Assembly (NCBI GenBank): GCA_015520485.1
Contig: WAPX01000014.1
Location: 1-34,199 of the forward strand
Reading direction: 5' to 3'
Source of the DNA: Archaeoglobaceae archaeon
GTDB lineage: Archaea; Halobacteriota; Archaeoglobi; Archaeoglobales; Archaeoglobaceae
Length of the DNA stretch: 34,199 nt
A model generated the notes under the pieces. The model searched no databases. It was not told where the DNA came from and worked only from the letters and a program-made list of their open reading frames with translations. The position numbers were made by a program, and so were the translations under genes. Positions 7,646 to 16,798 of this stretch are shown piece by piece (positions within the stretch are counted from its first letter, which is position 1; every line of letters starts with the position of its first letter).

Positions 7646-9511
7646 ATGGGGTACATGGGTAAGATTCTTGACGTCAACCTCAGCGAGGGCAGCGTCAAAG
7701 TCGGGAAAACGGACATGGAAATAGCCGAGAAGTACATCGGCGGTAAGGGCTACGCAACTGCCGTCCTGTACGAAATTCTCAGGGAATATTCAAAAGAGGG
7801 AATTTCTCCAAAGGACATAAACCCCCTCGGGGAAGAGAACGTAATAGTATTTGCCACTGGACCCGCAACCGGAATCGCGGGCTTTCCATCATCTGGCAGG
7901 TATCACGTAATGGCTCTCAAATCTCCTTTAACGAATTCCATTGCGAGTGCGAATTCTGGAGGTAAATGGGGGCCTTACTTAAAATTTGCCGGATTTGACG
8001 CTGTAATAGTAAGAGGTGCTTCTCCTGAGCCGGTATACCTCGAAATCTTCGATGGAGGGGCAGAAATAAGAACGGCAACACACCTGTGGGGAAGGACGAC
8101 ATTTGACACGACAAAAATTCTTACCGAGAAGTACGGAAAGTGCAGCGTAACGTGCATAGGTCCGGCAGGAGAGAATGGAGTTCTGTTTTCAGCCATAATA
8201 AATGACAACCACAGAGCGGCTGGGAGAACCGGCGTTGGAGCAATAATGGGAAGCAAGGGATTAAAGGCGATAGTTGTTGGTGGAAGCAACAGACCTGAAC
8301 CGGCTGAACCGGGGAGGTATAAAGAAGTCGTTAAGAAAGCTGTGGAAAAAATAAAGTCCCATCCAGTAACAAGTGAAGGTCTGCCTAAGTACGGAACTGC
8401 CGTTCTCGTCAACATAATAAACAATGCCGGAATATTCCCGACGAAGAACTGGCAAACCGGAGTGCATCCAAAAGCTGATGCCATAAGCGGTGAAACTCTC
8501 GCCGAAAAGTACCTCATAAGAAATGGTGCCTGCTGGGGCTGTCAGATAGGGTGTGCGAGAGTAACGAAGGTTGATTCTGGAGCTTATCAGATAAAGTACT
8601 CTGAAGGCCCGGAGTACGAGTCGATATGGGCTCTTGGGGGAACAACAGGTATAGAAGAACTCGACGCAGTAATCAAGGCAAACCACCTTTGCGACGAGCT
8701 CGGAATTGACACGATATCAATGGGTTCAACAATAGCCTGCGCAATGGAACTCGTGGAGAAAGGTTACATTCCCGAAGAGCTGCTTGAAGGGATCGATCTG
8801 AGGTTTGGAAACGCTGCGGCAATTGTTGAAATGGTCTGGAGAACTGCATACAAGAGCGGTTTTGGAAAGTATCTGGCTCTCGGCAGTAAGAGGCTCGCAG
8901 AGCTCTTCAACTGTCCCGACCTTTCCATGAGCGTTAAGGGACTGGAGCTTCCGGCTTACGATCCAAGAGGTGCGAAGGGTATCGGCCTCAACTACGCAAC
9001 TGCAAACAGAGGTGGCTGTCACGTTACAGGCTATACCATATCTCCGGAGATACTTGGTTGCCCTGAGAAGATCGACCCGCTTAGCTACGAGGGCAAAGCC
9101 CAGTGGGTTAAGGCATTCCAAGACTTTACCTGCGTTGTAAATTCAGCCGTAAACTGTCTGTTCACGACGTTTGCTCTCGGTGCTGAGGACTACGCACACC
9201 TGCTCTCCGCAGTTACGGGCAGGGAGCTGAACACCGAAGATATAATGCTGATCGGAGAGAGGATATACAACCTCGAAAGGTACATAATGAACCTGTACGG
9301 CTTCGACGGAAAAGACGATGTCCTGCCCAGAAGGCTGCTCGAAGAACCAATGCCTGAAGGAGCTGCAAAGGGAGAAGTCGTCGACTTGGACAGGCTGAAA
9401 GAGGAGTACTACAAACTCAGGGGATGGGAGAACGGAAAGCCGACGAAAGAGAAGCTTGAGGAGCTCGGCATTCCCGAGTTAAAGCTCTCCAAAGTTTCGC
9501 CAGTAGTATGA
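7646..9511 (+). CDS. aor: Aldehyde ferredoxin oxidoreductase (tungstopterin AOR family)
   Basis: This 621-residue member of the AOR family oxidises aldehydes to carboxylates with ferredoxin as electron acceptor, using a tungsten bis-pterin and one [4Fe-4S] cluster. The N-terminal domain begins GYMGKILDVNL and has the pterin-contact regions GGKGYATAVLY and SGRYHVMALKSPLT. Cluster cysteines are C296, C299 and C303 in ACWGCQIGC; the fourth is probably C504 in VNSAVNCLF. The second pterin motif YDPRGAKGIGLNYATANRGG lies at 438-457. All key sites are present, so it should be active. The aldehyde substrate is not predictable; the family also includes formaldehyde, glyceraldehyde-3-phosphate and carboxylate-reducing enzymes. 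The gene appears to be a single-gene unit with its own TATA box and a following oligo-T terminator. Confidence 0.95.
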   Translation: MGYMGKILDVNLSEGSVKVGKTDMEIAEKYIGGKGYATAVLYEILREYSKEGISPKDINPLGEENVIVFATGPATGIAGFPSSGRYHVMALKSPLTNSIASANSGGKWGPYLKFAGFDAVIVRGASPEPVYLEIFDGGAEIRTATHLWGRTTFDTTKILTEKYGKCSVTCIGPAGENGVLFSAIINDNHRAAGRTGVGAIMGSKGLKAIVVGGSNRPEPAEPGRYKEVVKKAVEKIKSHPVTSEGLPKYGTAVLVNIINNAGIFPTKNWQTGVHPKADAISGETLAEKYLIRNGACWGCQIGCARVTKVDSGAYQIKYSEGPEYESIWALGGTTGIEELDAVIKANHLCDELGIDTISMGSTIACAMELVEKGYIPEELLEGIDLRFGNAAAIVEMVWRTAYKSGFGKYLALGSKRLAELFNCPDLSMSVKGLELPAYDPRGAKGIGLNYATANRGGCHVTGYTISPEILGCPEKIDPLSYEGKAQWVKAFQDFTCVVNSAVNCLFTTFALGAEDYAHLLSAVTGRELNTEDIMLIGERIYNLERYIMNLYGFDGKDDVLPRRLLEEPMPEGAAKGEVVDLDRLKEEYYKLRGWENGKPTKEKLEELGIPELKLSKVSPVV

Positions 9512-9513
9512 AG

Positions 9514-9556
9514 TCTTTTTATTATTACTTTGATTTTTTTAAAAGTTATTTTTGAA
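9514..9556 (+). terminator. Oligo-T terminator after AOR
   Basis: Three T-rich runs (TCTTTTTATTATT, GATTTTTTT and TTATTTTTG) follow the AOR stop codon at once. Archaeal RNA polymerase terminates on non-template T tracts, so this is a convincing intrinsic terminator. Confidence 0.6.
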
Positions 9557-9653
9557 GTTGCTCAGTATCTGGTTGTACTACTGGCTGCATATTCATATTA
9601 CTTCATAAAAAATTAAAATACCTAATATTCAAAGCAAAATTAGCTGAGATTGT

Positions 9654-10241
9654 TTAAATTAACTTTTGAATAATCAGCCTGAAATAGCCAACATAAGGAA
9701 TTCTGTAAACTGCGACCCCTACAATCCAGCTTGGCTTTACCGGGCGCGTCAGCTCAGGTTCGTCGGGAATGGGATTGTGATCTCCCTGAGTTATGTATCC
9801 GGAACTGCTCGCGATTACGACCTTTCCTACGGGTTTATTCGTCACTATTAACATGTTGTGGTACACTCTCAGTTCTCCGAGCTTTCCTGTTGTTCTGTTG
9901 ATTCCAACTATTGGCTGACCCCTGTTTACCCATGCTATCACTCTGTGGATTATTGGAGTTACGTGGTCGTTGCCGTTCGGATGGTATACTATTACATCTC
10001 CGTAGTCGCCGAACGACCTGTAACCAACTTTTTTCCCCTCAACCCATGTGACAATGCTCTTCTTAGCGGGGCTCACAACTATTACGACGTCGCCTATGTT
10101 GAGGTGGGGAACCATACTTCCCGACTCCACTGCAACCATGAACGGCCAAGTGCCCGTTAACGCGTAACCAGCACTGAGGATAACCGCAACAATAATTAGT
10201 GCATAGGCAACATCCTTAAGCGTTCCCAGAATGTCGTCCAT
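9654..10241 (-). CDS. Archaeal type I signal peptidase (Sec11-like)
   Basis: This membrane serine protease removes Sec signal peptides on the outer face of the membrane. One hydrophobic helix occupies residues 10-29, followed by the catalytic serine box ESGSMVPHLNIGDVV with Ser42. The second motif IIHRV supplies His99, marking the archaeal/ER type with a Ser-His arrangement instead of the bacterial Ser-Lys dyad. The third motif TQGDHNPIPDEP has the conserved aspartates near 154 and 160. There is a hydrophobic C terminus. The length of 195 residues is typical. The gene diverges from the polD small subunit with only 11-17 bases between the start codons, so each gene's promoter must lie within the other gene. 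Confidence 0.93.
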   Translation of the reverse strand: MDDILGTLKDVAYALIIVAVILSAGYALTGTWPFMVAVESGSMVPHLNIGDVVIVVSPAKKSIVTWVEGKKVGYRSFGDYGDVIVYHPNGNDHVTPIIHRVIAWVNRGQPIVGINRTTGKLGELRVYHNMLIVTNKPVGKVVIASSSGYITQGDHNPIPDEPELTRPVKPSWIVGVAVYRIPYVGYFRLIIQKLI

Positions 10242-10258
10242 GTCTGGAGGAAATGGAT

Positions 10259-11776
10259 ATGGTAATTAAAGATGTCGACACGAGCAGGCTTATAATAAAA
10301 AAATTCGCCTTGGAAGGGTTCAACGTGCAGCCCAAAGCCATAGAAATGCTCAGTTCTTTAAAGCCGGGTGAAATTGACAGAGTTATATCCCGGGTATGCC
10401 AACTATGTGCCGGGTCGTTTATAGTCACGGAAAAGGACGTTAAAAAGGTTCTGGATGGCCTAAACGGTAACAGGTGTACCGGGTTAAACAGAAGAAAGAC
10501 TGAAAAAATGAAAAAACATGTAAACGGCGTGAACCGCGAAAAAATGGAAAAGATTACCGTAAAAAACAGTGTAAACCTAACGCAACCCATTCAGGTGCTT
10601 AAAGACGTCAGTGGGAAATCCTGCTGTCAGGGAAAAATAGAGGATTTCGTGGCGTACTTCAACTCCCGCTACGAAAAGCTCTCGTCAATTCTCAGGACGA
10701 GGGTTAATCCGGTACCCATTTCTGCTCTGAGGAGGCTGAAGTCTCAGAACATCGAAGTTGTGGGTATTGTAAACGACCTTAGAGAAACCAGTAACGGAAA
10801 CGCCATGTTCGAGCTCGAAGATAAAACCGGCCTTGTTAACGTTGTAGCCACAGGAAAGCTCAAAGACGTGGCAATGGAACTGCTCGGTGACGAGGTAATT
10901 GCCGTAAGTGGTATGTGGAACGGCAGGTGTATAATTGCAGACAGAATAACCTTTCCGGATTTGCCGGTAAACGGGAACGGTAAAAAAGGATGGGGTTTTT
11001 ACATAGCCTTCATATCTGATACTCACTTCGGCAGTACAACTTTCATGAACGACGCCTGGCAGAGGTTTGTCGACTTCATGAACTGCGAAGCCGGTAACGA
11101 GAAAGCACACAAACTTGCCGAGAGCATAAAGTACCTGATTGTAGCTGGAGACATCGTGGATGGAGTAGGAGTATACCCCAATCAGGAGAAGGAGCTCTCG
11201 ATTACTGACATCTACTCTCAATACGAATTCGCAGCGGAACAGATAGAAAAACTGCCCAAGCGGCTGAAGATAATTTTGTCTCCCGGAAACCACGATGCAG
11301 TCAGACAGGCTGAACCCCAGCCAAAGCTGCCGGAGGAATTCGCATCTCTATTCCCCAAAAACGTAATACACGTGGGAAATCCCGCTCTGGTTACGCTCGA
11401 CGGAGTTAAGGTTCAGATTTACCACGGAAGGAGCATAGACGATTTAATATCGAAAATCCCGAGGCTCAGCTACGAGAAACCTCAGGAGGCAATGGTAGAA
11501 CTCCTGAAGAGGAGACACCTCTCTCCGGCTTACGGAAAGAGGTCTCCAATAGCTCCGGAAAAAGAAGACTACCTCGTTATTGAGGACGTGCCGGACGTTC
11601 TGCACTCCGGACACGTTCACACTTTTGGAACAGCATTTTACAGGGGTGTTTTCGTCGTTAACTCAAGCACCTGGCAGTCCCAGACGGAATTCCAGAAAAA
11701 GATGAACCTGAATCCCATGCCCGGTATAGTTTCGATATACAACGGAGAAACTGCTGCAAGGCTGAAGTTTGCCTGA
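10259..11776 (+). CDS. polB: DNA polymerase D small subunit (DP1), 3'-5' exonuclease
   Basis: DP1 is the small, proofreading subunit of PolD, the euryarchaeal replicative DNA polymerase. Counting from the ATG at 10253, residues 1-110 form the N-terminal domain plus a basic linker, 150-235 an OB fold, and the rest a calcineurin-type (Mre11-like) phosphoesterase. Its metal motifs are complete: SDTHFG at about 255-260, AGDIVDG at 298-304, PGNHD at 344-348 and GHVHTFG near 464. All are intact, so exonuclease activity is expected. The ATG at 10259 is preferred because GGAGG (10246-10250) is eight bases before it but only two before the ATG at 10253; the two choices differ by two residues. The large catalytic subunit DP2 is not in the window. 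It is followed by the phosphomevalonate dehydratase subunit. Confidence 0.94.
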   Translation: MVIKDVDTSRLIIKKFALEGFNVQPKAIEMLSSLKPGEIDRVISRVCQLCAGSFIVTEKDVKKVLDGLNGNRCTGLNRRKTEKMKKHVNGVNREKMEKITVKNSVNLTQPIQVLKDVSGKSCCQGKIEDFVAYFNSRYEKLSSILRTRVNPVPISALRRLKSQNIEVVGIVNDLRETSNGNAMFELEDKTGLVNVVATGKLKDVAMELLGDEVIAVSGMWNGRCIIADRITFPDLPVNGNGKKGWGFYIAFISDTHFGSTTFMNDAWQRFVDFMNCEAGNEKAHKLAESIKYLIVAGDIVDGVGVYPNQEKELSITDIYSQYEFAAEQIEKLPKRLKIILSPGNHDAVRQAEPQPKLPEEFASLFPKNVIHVGNPALVTLDGVKVQIYHGRSIDDLISKIPRLSYEKPQEAMVELLKRRHLSPAYGKRSPIAPEKEDYLVIEDVPDVLHSGHVHTFGTAFYRGVFVVNSSTWQSQTEFQKKMNLNPMPGIVSIYNGETAARLKFA

Positions 11777-11823
11777 TTTTCTGTTTTAAGTGTGCAGTAT
11801 AATCTAATCCGTGAGGTGCCTGA

Positions 11824-12291
11824 ATGCCAGCACAGAAAACCCTGAGGTTTAAACTCAGGAAGATATTTTCGGAGCTGGAGGACAGCATAGATGGAACGAT
11901 GCTTTTGTCCAGAAAGCCCGTTTCCTTTCTTGGAGATATAGACGTGGAAACCGGAGAAGTTGTCGCTGGAGACAGCGACGTGTTCGGTGAGAGAATAGCC
12001 GGCAAAATCTTCGCTTTTCCTTCTGGCAGGGGATCGACGGTGGGAACGTACACGATTTTACAGCTGGCGAAAAATGGAAAGGCTCCAGAGGCGATAATTA
12101 ACAGAAGAACTGAAAGCATAATCGTTGCAGGTGCTGTTATTTCGAACATACCCCTGTTCGATTCCCCCGAGCCCGATATTTTCGCGCATAACTTAAAACC
12201 GGGGCTGTACAGGGCTCGCATAGTCGATGAAGGAGAGTTTGCGATACTGGAAGTAGAAACTTCAGGAATTGATGTAAGAATTACGGGTTAA
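11824..12291 (+). CDS. Phosphomevalonate dehydratase small subunit (aconitase X swivel domain, DUF126)
   Basis: This is the DUF126/AcnX swivel-domain protein, 155 residues. In archaea it pairs with the large AcnX subunit to dehydrate 5-phosphomevalonate to trans-anhydromevalonate phosphate, a step of the archaeal isoprenoid route. Family blocks include LSRKPVSFLGDIDVETG, the AGKIFAFPSGRGSTVGTYTI region with its conserved GRGSTVG loop, and VAGAVISNIPLFD. GAGGTG sits five bases before the ATG. The large subunit gene is not in the window, although the two are adjacent in many archaea. The gene lies 47 bases after polD small subunit and 20 bases before a site-2 protease, and is probably co-transcribed with the latter. 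It fits the family length, so it is not a fragment. Confidence 0.88.
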   Translation: MPAQKTLRFKLRKIFSELEDSIDGTMLLSRKPVSFLGDIDVETGEVVAGDSDVFGERIAGKIFAFPSGRGSTVGTYTILQLAKNGKAPEAIINRRTESIIVAGAVISNIPLFDSPEPDIFAHNLKPGLYRARIVDEGEFAILEVETSGIDVRITG

Positions 12292-12311
12292 AGGTAAAGG
12301 GGTTTGTTGCC

Positions 12312-13367
12312 ATGGATCCGGCCACGCTGGAATCGATTGTGCGCGAGGTACAGAAAACGTTCAGAGTCTATTCAGTGGAAAAATTTGAAGAAAACGGAGA
12401 GGTCCGCTTCAGGCTTTACGTAATTGAACCGGATTTAAAAACTTTAAACGAGCTGTCATATAGAGCTGGCGAACTTGGTATAGACGTTGAGCTGAAAAAG
12501 AGTCTGGGAGAGGAGTTCATAGAGGTCAGGCGAAAAAAGCCTGAAAAAAGCAGGCTGTGGTTAAACGTTCTTCTCCTCGCCCTTACATTTGCAACAACGA
12601 CTTATGTTGGCATGAGCTTCTATCCTCCAAACCAGAACAGGCTTGCCGGTGGTGTTGTTTTCTCTGCAGCAATTCTGTTCGTTCTCGGCAGTCATGAAAT
12701 GGGGCACTACTTCGCAGCCAGAAAGTGGGGTGTAAAAACGTCCCTGCCCTACTTCATACCTGCCCCCACAATTCTCGGAACTTTTGGAGCTGTGATAACG
12801 CAGAAAAGCAACTGCCCGAACAGAAAAGCTCTGTTTGATCTGGGCGTCTCCGGACCTCTGGTCGGCATTCTTTCGTCAGTAATCGTTACGTACATCGGCC
12901 TTAAAATGCCAGCTCCCAGCGTAAGCTTTCACACGCATTACGTTGTAATTGGAGAGCCACCCCTCTACAGAGCTGTTGAATTTTTAGCCCACTTCCGCGG
13001 TAATTTCATGAACCCGGTTGCCTTCGCCGGATGGGCGGGTATGTTTCTCACCTGTCTGAACATGATTCCGGTTGGACAGCTTGATGGGGGGCACGTTTTG
13101 AGGGCGATGATTGGAAAAGCGAGCGATCAGGTTTCAAAGGTTATGCCTCTGGTCGTGCTCGGTATAGGCTACTGGGCAGATATGTGCTGCGGTGGAGGTG
13201 CGATATGGATAGTCTGGTCGCTGATACTGCTTTTCTTTTCATTCGTGCCCCATCCAAGTCCAGTGGATGACAGCACAAAAATCGATAAAAAAAGGTACGT
13301 TACAGGCGTTATAGCCTTCGTAATTGCAGCTCTCTGCTTTACTCCGGCACCTTTCAGGATGAAGTAA
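12312..13367 (+). CDS. Site-2 protease family membrane zinc metalloprotease (M50)
   Basis: This 351-residue intramembrane protease is of the M50/site-2 type, which cuts transmembrane segments of anchored regulators or signal-peptide remnants. Residues 1-80 form a soluble cytoplasmic domain, then transmembrane helices begin near 82. The zinc site HEMGH is at 128-132 and the third ligand motif LNMIPVGQLDGG at 249-260, with Asp258; both are intact. Further hydrophobic helices continue to the C terminus. A short glycine-rich segment GGVVF and the PYFIPAP strand resemble archaeal family members. It follows the phosphomevalonate dehydratase subunit by 20 bases. No anti-sigma or transcription-factor partner is visible nearby, so the substrate is unknown. 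Confidence 0.9.
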   Translation: MDPATLESIVREVQKTFRVYSVEKFEENGEVRFRLYVIEPDLKTLNELSYRAGELGIDVELKKSLGEEFIEVRRKKPEKSRLWLNVLLLALTFATTTYVGMSFYPPNQNRLAGGVVFSAAILFVLGSHEMGHYFAARKWGVKTSLPYFIPAPTILGTFGAVITQKSNCPNRKALFDLGVSGPLVGILSSVIVTYIGLKMPAPSVSFHTHYVVIGEPPLYRAVEFLAHFRGNFMNPVAFAGWAGMFLTCLNMIPVGQLDGGHVLRAMIGKASDQVSKVMPLVVLGIGYWADMCCGGGAIWIVWSLILLFFSFVPHPSPVDDSTKIDKKRYVTGVIAFVIAALCFTPAPFRMK

Positions 13368-13391
13368 TTAACGTAGTTTAACTTCAAACTT

Positions 13392-14723
13392 TTAGGTGTC
13401 TTTAAGTTTTTTATGCAGATAGTCATCGTATGCCTGAAGGTCGAGCAGTCCGTGACCGCTGAAGTTGAAGAGTATTACCTTCTCCTCACCCTTCTCCCTC
13501 GCCTCTATTGCTTTATCTATCACAACTCTTATTGCGTGATTCGTTTCGGGAGCTGGCACTATACCCTCGCTCCTCGCGAACATCACTCCAGCTTCGAAGG
13601 TTGGAATCTGACTCACGGCTGTAGCCTTTATTATTCCGTGCTTTACGAGCAGGCAGAGAGTTGGAGCGTCTCCGTGATACCTCAAACCACCGGCGTGTAT
13701 TGGTGGCGGTATGAACGTGTGCCCAAGGGTAAACATCTTCAGCAGGGGCGTGAGGCCTGCTGTGTCTCCGTAGTCGTACCTGTACTCTCCACCTGTCAGA
13801 GTTGGACATGCCTTCGGCTCAACGGCAATTATTTCAATTCCCTCTTTTTCGGCTTCTCTCACGAACGGGTAGCAGAGTCCTGAGAAGTTGCTTCCTCCAC
13901 CGACGCAGCCAACTATTACGTCCGGTTTTTCGTCAACAATTTCAAGCTGCTTTTTTGCCTCCAGCCCGATTACTGTCTGGTGCATCAGAACGTGGTTCAG
14001 AACGCTGCCCAAACTGTATTTCGTATCCTCGTGCTTTACTGCATCCTCTATTGCCTCGCTTATTGCAATTCCCAGGCTTCCCGGATTGTTCGGGTCTTCG
14101 CTCAAGATTTTTCTTCCGACTTCTGTCCTTTCTGACGGCGAGGGTACGACTTCTCCACCCCATGTCTCCATCAGAACTCTCCTGTACGGTTTCTGCATGT
14201 AGCTGACCTTTACCATGTAAACCATGCACCTCAAATCAAACAGCCTGCACGCAAAGCACAGAGCAGATCCCCACTGACCGGCTCCGGTTTCAGTTGTTAG
14301 TCTCTCGACACCCTCCTCAGCGTTGTAGTATGCCTGAGCTACTGCAGTATTCGGCTTGTGACTTCCCGGAGGGCTCGCACCCTCGTACTTGAAGTATATC
14401 CTCGCCGGAGTTTTCAACGCCTTTTCGAGCCTTTCAGCCCGAATGAGAGGTGTTGGTCTCCAGATTCTGTAAACGTCTCTTACTTCCTCCGGAATTTTAA
14501 TCCACCTTTCACTGCTCATTTCCTGCTTTATCAGAGCTTTCGGGAATATTGGCTCTAAGTCTTCTGGCTTTACGGGCTCTTCTGTAACCGGATGCAGCGG
14601 AACCGGCAGGGGTTCTGGCAGGTCCGGGATTATGTTGTACCACTCCCTGGGCATTTCGTTCTCGTCAAGCGTTATCTTCTTCTCGTTCTTCTCGTGTTTC
14701 ATAGGCTGAGGGAATAACTGCAT
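13392..14723 (-). CDS. trpB2: Tryptophan synthase beta chain, TrpB2 type
   Basis: This PLP enzyme condenses indole (or O-phosphoserine) with serine to make tryptophan; the TrpB2 subgroup works without a tight TrpA partner. The N-terminal extension with [17 protein letters not shown] is typical of TrpB2. The PLP lysine is in [10 protein letters not shown] (K123 from the first ATG), the next motif is [12 protein letters not shown], and the phosphate-binding GCVGGGSNF follows. The length of 443 residues fits TrpB2 (about 430-450), longer than TrpB1. The ATG at 14723 is used; a second ATG at 14702 is possible. No other trp gene is nearby, so it is a stand-alone locus, as is common for TrpB2. An inverted repeat (14740-14755) sits just upstream. 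Confidence 0.94.
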   Translation of the reverse strand: MQLFPQPMKHEKNEKKITLDENEMPREWYNIIPDLPEPLPVPLHPVTEEPVKPEDLEPIFPKALIKQEMSSERWIKIPEEVRDVYRIWRPTPLIRAERLEKALKTPARIYFKYEGASPPGSHKPNTAVAQAYYNAEEGVERLTTETGAGQWGSALCFACRLFDLRCMVYMVKVSYMQKPYRRVLMETWGGEVVPSPSERTEVGRKILSEDPNNPGSLGIAISEAIEDAVKHEDTKYSLGSVLNHVLMHQTVIGLEAKKQLEIVDEKPDVIVGCVGGGSNFSGLCYPFVREAEKEGIEIIAVEPKACPTLTGGEYRYDYGDTAGLTPLLKMFTLGHTFIPPPIHAGGLRYHGDAPTLCLLVKHGIIKATAVSQIPTFEAGVMFARSEGIVPAPETNHAIRVVIDKAIEAREKGEEKVILFNFSGHGLLDLQAYDDYLHKKLKDT

Positions 14724-14739
14724 GATTTAAACCTTGTTC

Positions 14740-14755
14740 TTGTTCTGCGGAACAA
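14740..14755. promoter_or_regulatory. Inverted repeat before trpB2, possible operator
   Basis: The arms TTGTTC and GAACAA are perfect inverted copies around TGCG, 17-32 bases before the trpB2 start codon. A third related TGTTC half-site is at 14763-14767. The location near the predicted transcription start would suit a repressor site, but no matching regulator is known from the sequence. Confidence 0.35.
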
Positions 14756-14866
14756 ATCCCGCTGTTCGGGTTTCGAAATCATACTTACGTGGATCACGCA
14801 ATTACGTAAACTGGACACGCACAGCATCGACAACAGTATTAAACTGACTGCACACAGCAACAGAAA

Positions 14867-15856
14867 ATGAAGCCTGAAAAGCCCGTGAGGTTGAGGGATT
14901 TCGTGAAGTTCAGGGACTGCTACTTTTCGGTCGTTTCTTACTTCAACTATCCTGAAGTTAAATGCCTGCTGAGGTACGCCCCGGCTGAAATGGTTTCAAA
15001 CGAAAATTTGGAGGTAAGGGGAAATTACGTAAAGCTGAGTCACGAGCAGGCACTGGAGTTCTTCAGGGAGTACGAAAGAGGAGGCATATTTTACATTCCA
15101 GCCTGTGAAGTTGAAGTTTTAAAGCCAGAAGAGTTAACGCCCAAGATCGTTGAAAAGGACGGTGTTGCGAAAAAAGTTTACGAGTTTTTCAGAGTTCCAC
15201 CGTCGCACAAGGGCGTTACCGGCTCCCGGCTGATCGGTTTGAACAGGGAGGATTCAGACGTTGACTTCGTGGTTTACGGAGACTGGTGGTTCAGGGCGAG
15301 AGAAGAGCTGATTAGAGGTGTGAAAAGAGGCGTTCTCTCCCAGCCAGACGAAGACTGCTGGAAAAAAATATACAGAAAAAGAAGGCCGGCAATAGACTTC
15401 GACACGTTCGTTCTGCACGAAGAAAGAAAGTTTCACAGAGCTTTTATCGGAGAGACTTACTTCGATCTGCTCTACGTCAGAGACTACGACAGGATTTACG
15501 AATTTGAAGAATTTTCGGGAATTAAAGCCGGCATGGCTGAGATAACCGGAAGACTTGCAGACGATTCAGCGGTGTTTGACTACCCTGCAAGGTACCCGCT
15601 CGAGGACGTTGAGTTCGTCCATGCAGAGCTCTTTGATACAGATGAAACTGAAATTAGATTAGACGACGTTCTGAGTCTCTCGTCGATAGAAGTTCTCTCC
15701 TTTACCCACACCTACGCAGGTCAGGCGTTTGCCGGGGAGAGAGTGAGGGCTTACGGTGTCGTGGAAATAGGCTCGAAGGTAAAACTCGTGGTGGGCACAC
15801 GAAGGGAATGTGAAGAGTTTATAATTTCTGAAAGTCTGGTAAACCGCAATGGTTGA
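14867..15856 (+). CDS. Predicted nucleotidyltransferase (Pol-beta type fold, COG1665-like)
   Basis: This is a 329-residue archaeal protein of unknown substrate. The central motif [21 protein letters not shown] (about residues 124-144) matches the Pol-beta nucleotidyltransferase signature: GS, then two metal-binding aspartates in DVD. A third acidic residue is probably in PAIDFDTF. The N-terminal 110 residues and a C-terminal beta-rich segment (about 230-329) do not resemble a known domain by eye. A TATA-like element near 14838-14845 is about 25 bases before the ATG, so it seems leaderless. The final eight bases overlap cofD, so the two genes are probably co-expressed. Whether it acts in F420 synthesis, RNA end modification, or otherwise is unknown. 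Confidence 0.8.
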   Translation: MKPEKPVRLRDFVKFRDCYFSVVSYFNYPEVKCLLRYAPAEMVSNENLEVRGNYVKLSHEQALEFFREYERGGIFYIPACEVEVLKPEELTPKIVEKDGVAKKVYEFFRVPPSHKGVTGSRLIGLNREDSDVDFVVYGDWWFRAREELIRGVKRGVLSQPDEDCWKKIYRKRRPAIDFDTFVLHEERKFHRAFIGETYFDLLYVRDYDRIYEFEEFSGIKAGMAEITGRLADDSAVFDYPARYPLEDVEFVHAELFDTDETEIRLDDVLSLSSIEVLSFTHTYAGQAFAGERVRAYGVVEIGSKVKLVVGTRRECEEFIISESLVNRNG

Positions 15857-16769
15857 GGACAAAAATTACGACCTGTGTTTTATTTCTGGAGGAACAGGAA
15901 CTCCGAAACTGCTCAGAGGCTACTCCGTATTAAATCCGTACTTCAGTGTTGTTGTGAACGTTGCTGAAGACATCTGGATTTCTGGAAATAAGCTGTGTCC
16001 GGACATAGATTCCGTTATTTACGCAATAGCTGGAGTAATAGACGACGAAAAGTGGTGGGGTGTGAAAGGGGACACCTTCGTAACTCACGAGAGGTTAAAG
16101 GAGCTCGGCTTTGACGAGGGGCTGATGATAGGTGATACCGACAGGGCAACACACATAGCGAGGAGCGAACTTCTAAGAAAGGGATACACTCTAACTCAGG
16201 CTACGAGGATCGTAAAAAACTCTTTTCAAGTCAAAGCTGAAATCCTGCCGGCGTGTGAGGAAGAGGTTAAAACGTACGTTAAAACCCCGGAGGGATGGAT
16301 GCACTTTCAGGAGTTCTGGGTTTTGAGGAAGGGCGAACCCGAAGTGGAGGACGTGGAGTTCAGGGGGGTTGAAAAAGCTGTCATCACCGAAGACGCAGGC
16401 AGAGCCATGGAGAACAGCGACGCTGTGGTTATAGGCCCGAGCAACCCGGTAACGAGCATACTGCCGATACTTGAGGTTAAAGGCGTGAGAAAACTTCTGA
16501 AAGACAGAGTCGTGATTGCCGTGTCACCCATAGTAAAAGGTAAGCCCGTGAGTGGTCCGGCTGCAAAGCTCATGAAGGCAAAGGGTCTGGAGGTGTCTGC
16601 AAACGGCGTTGCAGAATTTTACTCGGACTTTCTGGATCTGATTGTCGTTCACAGCGGTGACAGGTGCAGTTACAGGCACGAAGAGACGAACATACTGATG
16701 AAGAGCAGAGAAGACGAGGTGAGGCTGGCAAAATTCCTGCTCGGGGTTGTAGAAAAACTTTTAAGATAG
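15849..16769 (+). CDS. cofD: 2-phospho-L-lactate transferase CofD
   Basis: CofD transfers the phospholactate (or related) moiety from its guanylylated donor to Fo, giving coenzyme F420-0. Family signatures are clear: [12 protein letters not shown] near residues 14-25, [13 protein letters not shown], then [12 protein letters not shown] with the metal-binding aspartate, and [11 protein letters not shown] and [18 protein letters not shown] near the C terminus. The 306-residue length is normal. The ATG overlaps the upstream nucleotidyltransferase by eight bases, so it is translated as part of the same unit. With cofE elsewhere in the window, two of the four terminal F420 steps are represented; cofC and the Fo synthase genes are not visible. 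Confidence 0.95.
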   Translation: MVEDKNYDLCFISGGTGTPKLLRGYSVLNPYFSVVVNVAEDIWISGNKLCPDIDSVIYAIAGVIDDEKWWGVKGDTFVTHERLKELGFDEGLMIGDTDRATHIARSELLRKGYTLTQATRIVKNSFQVKAEILPACEEEVKTYVKTPEGWMHFQEFWVLRKGEPEVEDVEFRGVEKAVITEDAGRAMENSDAVVIGPSNPVTSILPILEVKGVRKLLKDRVVIAVSPIVKGKPVSGPAAKLMKAKGLEVSANGVAEFYSDFLDLIVVHSGDRCSYRHEETNILMKSREDEVRLAKFLLGVVEKLLR

Positions 16770-16798
16770 TAATTATATTTTTGGTGTAAACCGAATTC

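Noticed and set aside
13392-14229. Plus-strand frames of 100-156 codons opposite trpB2
   Set aside because: They lie on the non-coding strand of a strongly conserved enzyme and show composition typical of the reverse strand.
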